The position numbers were made by a program, and so were the translations under genes. From NCBI GenBank assembly GCA_037478835.1, contig JBBFLV010000002.1:124001-188000 (forward strand): a DNA stretch of 64,000 nucleotides, given 5' to 3'. Shown here in pieces: positions 61,038 through 64,000 of this stretch. The notes below the pieces were generated by a model that worked only from the letters and a program-made list of their open reading frames with translations, was not told the origin of the DNA and did not search any database. Each line of letters opens with the position of its first letter. Positions within the stretch are counted from its first letter, which is position 1. The stretch is from 630D-37 sp037478835. Lineage in GTDB: Bacteria > Chloroflexota > Anaerolineae > Anaerolineales > Villigracilaceae.

Positions 61038-62033
61038 ATGGAGCGCATTTTCTACTTCTACGGCAATGATGAGTACGCCATCCAAGAGCACCTGCGCGCC
61101 CTGGAGAAAATGCTGGGGGATGCGACGACGGTGGAACTGAACCTGACGCGGCTGGATGCCCGAAGTGCTTCGGAAGCGGAAATTCACCAAGCCGTGCAGG
61201 CGATTCCTTTCCTCTCCGAACGGCGGATGGTGTGGTTGGCGAATCCCTCTATTGCATTCACCACCTCGGCAACGCAGCAAAAATTTTTGAGCTTGCTGGA
61301 AAACGTGCCGGAAACGACGCTCCTCGTGCTCCATGAGATTCTGGAGCCGAAAGGGATCGAGCGTCACTGGCTGGTGCGCTGGGTGGAAAAGCACGCCGAT
61401 CGGGCCAAGGGGCAGGCTTTTTGGCGGCCGCGCCCTTGGGAGATGGCACGCTGGATCGCGGCCGAGGTGCAACGCCAAGGCGGTAAGATCGAGTCACCGG
61501 CGGCCGAGCGCTTGGCCGAAATGACGGGAGTAGATACGCGCCAAGCAGCGCAGGAGATCGCCAAATTGCTGGCCTATGTCGGGTGGAGTCGCCCGATCCA
61601 GGTCGAAGATGTGCGGGCGGTCTGCGTCGTCACCGCCGAGGAAAGCGTCTTTGAATTTGTGGATGCCCTTTCCCGCAAAGATGTGGCTCAGGCACAGCGT
61701 TTGCTCCATCGCCTGCTGGAAAGCGAGGATGAGTTTGCCTTATGGGGGATGGTCGTTCGCCAGTTTCGACTCTTGATCCAGGGGCGGGAGGTGCTGGAGC
61801 AAAGAGGGGATGCCGCCCAGATCGCCGAACGGCTGGGAGTACATCCCTTCGTGGCCGAAAAAATTGCCCTCCAGGCGCGGGCTTTTCCCATGCGTAGCCT
61901 GGAGGGGATCTATCAGCGTCTGGTTGAGATCGATGAGGCCGTCAAGACCGGTCTCTTGACCCTCGATTTGGCGCTCGATATGCTGGTGGTGGAGCTGGCT
62001 CAGGCCGGGACCGTGACCTCGTCTTCCAGATAG
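61038..62033 (+). CDS. holA: DNA polymerase III delta subunit HolA
   Basis: HolA opens the sliding clamp in the clamp loader. The 331-residue protein starts at MERIFYFYGNDEYAI, typical of the family (normally FLLyGdDeyl), followed by the AAA+-like N-terminal domain (QAIPFLSERRMVWLAN; LLVLHEILEPKGIERHW) and C-terminal collar region (EDEFALWGMVVRQFRLLIQGREVL; PFVAEKIALQARAF). An in-frame ATG at 60999 is possible but not supported by the family N terminus. Its 3' end overlaps the convergent ABC ATPase gene by 34 bp. Confidence 0.9.
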   Translation: MERIFYFYGNDEYAIQEHLRALEKMLGDATTVELNLTRLDARSASEAEIHQAVQAIPFLSERRMVWLANPSIAFTTSATQQKFLSLLENVPETTLLVLHEILEPKGIERHWLVRWVEKHADRAKGQAFWRPRPWEMARWIAAEVQRQGGKIESPAAERLAEMTGVDTRQAAQEIAKLLAYVGWSRPIQVEDVRAVCVVTAEESVFEFVDALSRKDVAQAQRLLHRLLESEDEFALWGMVVRQFRLLIQGREVLEQRGDAAQIAERLGVHPFVAEKIALQARAFPMRSLEGIYQRLVEIDEAVKTGLLTLDLALDMLVVELAQAGTVTSSSR

Positions 62034-63301
62034 AGCATTTCGCTATCGTCATCGTAGCCGAAGAGCTCGGCATAGCGTCCCCAGCGAACGGCGATCTCCA
62101 GCTGTTTTTCGGCCTCGGCCGGGGGGAAGTCCAGCTCAAGCGCGGTTTGGATCACTTCCCATTTCAGCTGATGGCGGTCCGAGGATTGAAGCAGGTTGAG
62201 CAGCCAGCGGAAGAAGGGTAGGCGGCGCAGACGGGTGGCAAAGAGCTGCTTGCGCAGCTGGATGCTTCCATCGGCAAAGGTTTCTCCCAAGGGGGTGAGC
62301 ACGATGTCACCTTGCGAAACGGTGGCAAAACCGAGCATTTCGGCGGCCTCCGTCAGCCGCAGGATGTGATCGGAATCCACTTTGAGCTCTTCGACCAGGT
62401 GGTAGAGATCGGCGCGGTCATCCGGCTCGGCGGCCAGGGCCTCCAGCAAGCCGGCCAGATCGCCGAGGGTAATATCGGGCAGGGTGCGCTTGCGCCCCGG
62501 TTCACCGGGCGCTACGCCCAGCTCGATCGGTTCGGGCTCGGTTTGCCCGGCCAGGGTGGCGTAGACTTGGTCAACTTTGGCGATGAATTCCGGCGATTTT
62601 CGCTGGCGCGGGTGAGGTAGATCGATGGTCAGCTCGGCAACGACGCGTCCGGGCTCTTTTTCCATGACGATAATGCGATCGGCCAGCAGGACGGCCTCTT
62701 CGATGTTGTGGGTGACCATCAGGATGGCCTTGGTGGGAATATCGCCGGCCAGCCAGAGTTCGAGCAATTCGCCGCGCAGCGCTTCTGCCGAGAGCACATC
62801 CAGCGCCGAAAACGGCTCATCCAGGCAGAGCAATTCGGGTTCGACGGCCATTGCCCGCGCAAAGCCCACTTTTTGACGCATACCACCGGAGAGCTCGCGC
62901 GGGTAGGCATTTTCAAAGCCATCCAACCCGACTTTATCGAGCAATGCCTCGGCCCGTTGGGCGCGTTCGGGATAGGGGACACCCCGCGCCTTGAGGGCGA
63001 GCTCCACATTTTCCTGAACGGTGAGCCAGGGGAAGAGGGCAAAGGTCTGGAAGACAATGGTCGCATGGGGGTTGACATCGGTCAACAGATCGTCGCGGTA
63101 GATCACCAGCCCATGGGTCGGGCGGGTAAGCCCGGTCATAATGCGCAGCAACGTGCTCTTGCCGCAGCCCGAAGGTCCGAGCAGGACGACGAACTCGCCT
63201 TCGCGTAGCTGCAGGTTCACGCTCTGCACGGCGGTGAAGCGGCGCGCCCCGCGCCCGTAGATCATGCTGACGTTACGTAGTTCGAGAAGCGTTTTTCCCA
63301 T
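62000..63301 (-). CDS. Nitrate/sulfonate-type ABC ATPase with C-terminal AAA-associated domain
   Basis: The 433-residue protein has an ABC domain (Walker A LGPSGCGKST, signature LSGGMRQKVGFARAMAV, Walker B LLCLDEPFSALD, switch THNIEEAVLLADRI) typical of nitrate/taurine/sulfonate importers, plus a ~150-residue C-terminal AAA-associated domain (DLAGLLEALAAEPDDRADLYHL ... LEIAVRWGRYAELFGYD). The extra domain is common in such ATPases outside proteobacteria. The permease gene lies 4 bp upstream in the same direction. Substrate unknown. Confidence 0.9.
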   Translation of the reverse strand: MGKTLLELRNVSMIYGRGARRFTAVQSVNLQLREGEFVVLLGPSGCGKSTLLRIMTGLTRPTHGLVIYRDDLLTDVNPHATIVFQTFALFPWLTVQENVELALKARGVPYPERAQRAEALLDKVGLDGFENAYPRELSGGMRQKVGFARAMAVEPELLCLDEPFSALDVLSAEALRGELLELWLAGDIPTKAILMVTHNIEEAVLLADRIIVMEKEPGRVVAELTIDLPHPRQRKSPEFIAKVDQVYATLAGQTEPEPIELGVAPGEPGRKRTLPDITLGDLAGLLEALAAEPDDRADLYHLVEELKVDSDHILRLTEAAEMLGFATVSQGDIVLTPLGETFADGSIQLRKQLFATRLRRLPFFRWLLNLLQSSDRHQLKWEVIQTALELDFPPAEAEKQLEIAVRWGRYAELFGYDDDSEMLYLEDEVTVPA

Positions 63302-63305
63302 GAGA

Positions 63306-64000
63306 TCACTCCATGCGATATTGTTCTTCGGCCAGACGGTAGAGGCGTCGCCAGAAGAGGCGGTTGATCAGCACGACCGTCAGGATCATGCTCACCGTGG
63401 CGACCAGCAGCAGCCGATAGTCTCCGAGTTGCGTAGCTTCGGCGATCAGCGCGCCGATGCCCGTGACTTTGAGCGTCTCTCCGCCGATCTGGATATATTC
63501 GGCGACGATGCTGGCGTTCCAGGCACCGCCGGAGGCGGTGATCGAGCCGGTGATGATATAGGGGAAGAGCGCAGGCAGGATCAATGTGCGCCAGCGTTCC
63601 CAGCCGCGCAGGTGCATGAGCGAAGCGGTGTATTTTAAGTCCTGCGGAATGGCCGCGGCGCCGGCAATGATATTGAAGAGGAGATACCACTGCGTGCCCA
63701 TGAGCATCAGAAGCACCGAGGCCAGGTTGAGCCCGCCGCGCAGCGAGACCAGGAAGGCGACCAGGAGAGGGAAGAGCGCCGTTGCCGGGATGGAGGCCAC
63801 GACTTGAACGATCGGTTGGAGCCATGCCGCCAGCCGCGGCTGAGAACCGATCAGCACACCCAGCGGGATCGTCCAGGAGAGGGCGAGGATCAGGGCGACG
63901 ACCACGCGCACCAGGGTCGCCAGCAAACCGATCAGAATCTCAAGCCACTGCGCCAACGGCAACTGGATGAACTCCCGCAAAGCATTCCACGCGCCCCAGC
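63306..64000 (-). CDS. ABC transporter permease (5' end outside window)
   Basis: The visible C-terminal ~231 residues form a binding-protein-dependent permease domain: membrane helices LLATLVRVVVALILALSWTIPLGVLIG, ALFPLLVAFLV, LMLMGTQWYLLFNIIAGAAAIP, and the EAA-like loop MHLRGWERWRTLILPALFPYIITG. The open frame continues past position 64000, so the N terminus is missing. The sequence fits nitrate/taurine-type permeases, often with two fused permease domains. It partners with the ATPase encoded next. Confidence 0.88.
   Translation of the reverse strand, partial: WGAWNALREFIQLPLAQWLEILIGLLATLVRVVVALILALSWTIPLGVLIGSQPRLAAWLQPIVQVVASIPATALFPLLVAFLVSLRGGLNLASVLLMLMGTQWYLLFNIIAGAAAIPQDLKYTASLMHLRGWERWRTLILPALFPYIITGSITASGGAWNASIVAEYIQIGGETLKVTGIGALIAEATQLGDYRLLLVATVSMILTVVLINRLFWRRLYRLAEEQYRME

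Overview
The window looks like a chromosomal stretch of a GC-rich, probably thermophilic or anaerobic member of the Chloroflexota (Anaerolineae-like). The assignment is inferred from gene content and style, since no rRNA is present. Supporting traits are exported proteins with Thr/Pro-rich linkers, a lipoprotein with an NBR1-type Ig domain, many HisKA_3 kinases with NarL-type regulators, a PIG-V-like mannosyltransferase, paired FemAB proteins, an archaeal-style mevalonate head and a System I cytochrome c maturation operon. There is no rRNA, insertion sequence, prophage or CRISPR array. Genes are dense and often overlap by ATGA.

Layout. (1) 1-7281, minus: ccmE-ccmF-ccmH-ccmG-ccmI-like-cytochrome c lipoprotein-ccmA-ccmB. 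CcmE carries CxxxY instead of the usual histidine. (2) 7538-10275, plus: tilS, a DUF47/PhoU-like gene, a glutaredoxin and an orphan groES, followed by a large inverted repeat and a terminator. (3) 10656-12887, plus: a promoter, three tRNAs (Val-GAC, Gly-TCC, Ile2-CAT), then an unrecognised protein that seems split from its membrane segments by a frameshift. (4) 12966-16519, minus: HMG-CoA reductase, HMG-CoA synthase and a thiolase homologue that has lost its nucleophilic cysteine. (5) 16616-20890, plus: a GAF-GAF kinase, secD and secF. (6) 20979-26152, minus: NBR1-domain lipoprotein, pfkA, L,D-transpeptidase and PIG-V-like enzyme.

(7) 26139-36654, minus, is the most interesting block: a [4Fe-4S] subunit, NrfD membrane subunit and Tat-exported molybdoenzyme (TtrBCA-like), then tatA, an FmdE-like gene behind a strongly structured leader, a TauE/SafE permease, and a PhnD-like lipoprotein plus histidine kinase plus NarL regulator. 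I read it as a respiratory module for a sulfur oxyanion or similar acceptor, with a TtrS-like sensor split into two proteins.

(8) 36931-43487: two tandem FemAB genes, a DsbA-like thioredoxin coupled to a deoxynucleoside kinase, a second kinase/regulator pair and a cupin. (9) 43765-53308: alaX, nifJ (pyruvate:ferredoxin oxidoreductase), pdxS-pdxT, an unrecognised gene, an EamA transporter, radC, an SH3-domain protein and a DUF971 protein. (10) 53309-60735, minus: a long operon of two TPR proteins, a site-2 protease, a HEAT-repeat protein, an AEC transporter, a gluzincin protease and an acylphosphatase. (11) 61038-64000: holA, then a nitrate/taurine-type ABC ATPase and permease cut by the window end.

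Two window-wide features stand out. Several genes have a -10 box only 5-11 nt before the start codon and no Shine-Dalgarno, suggesting leaderless mRNAs. Five intergenic tracts consist of degenerate 7- or 8-bp G-rich tandem repeats.
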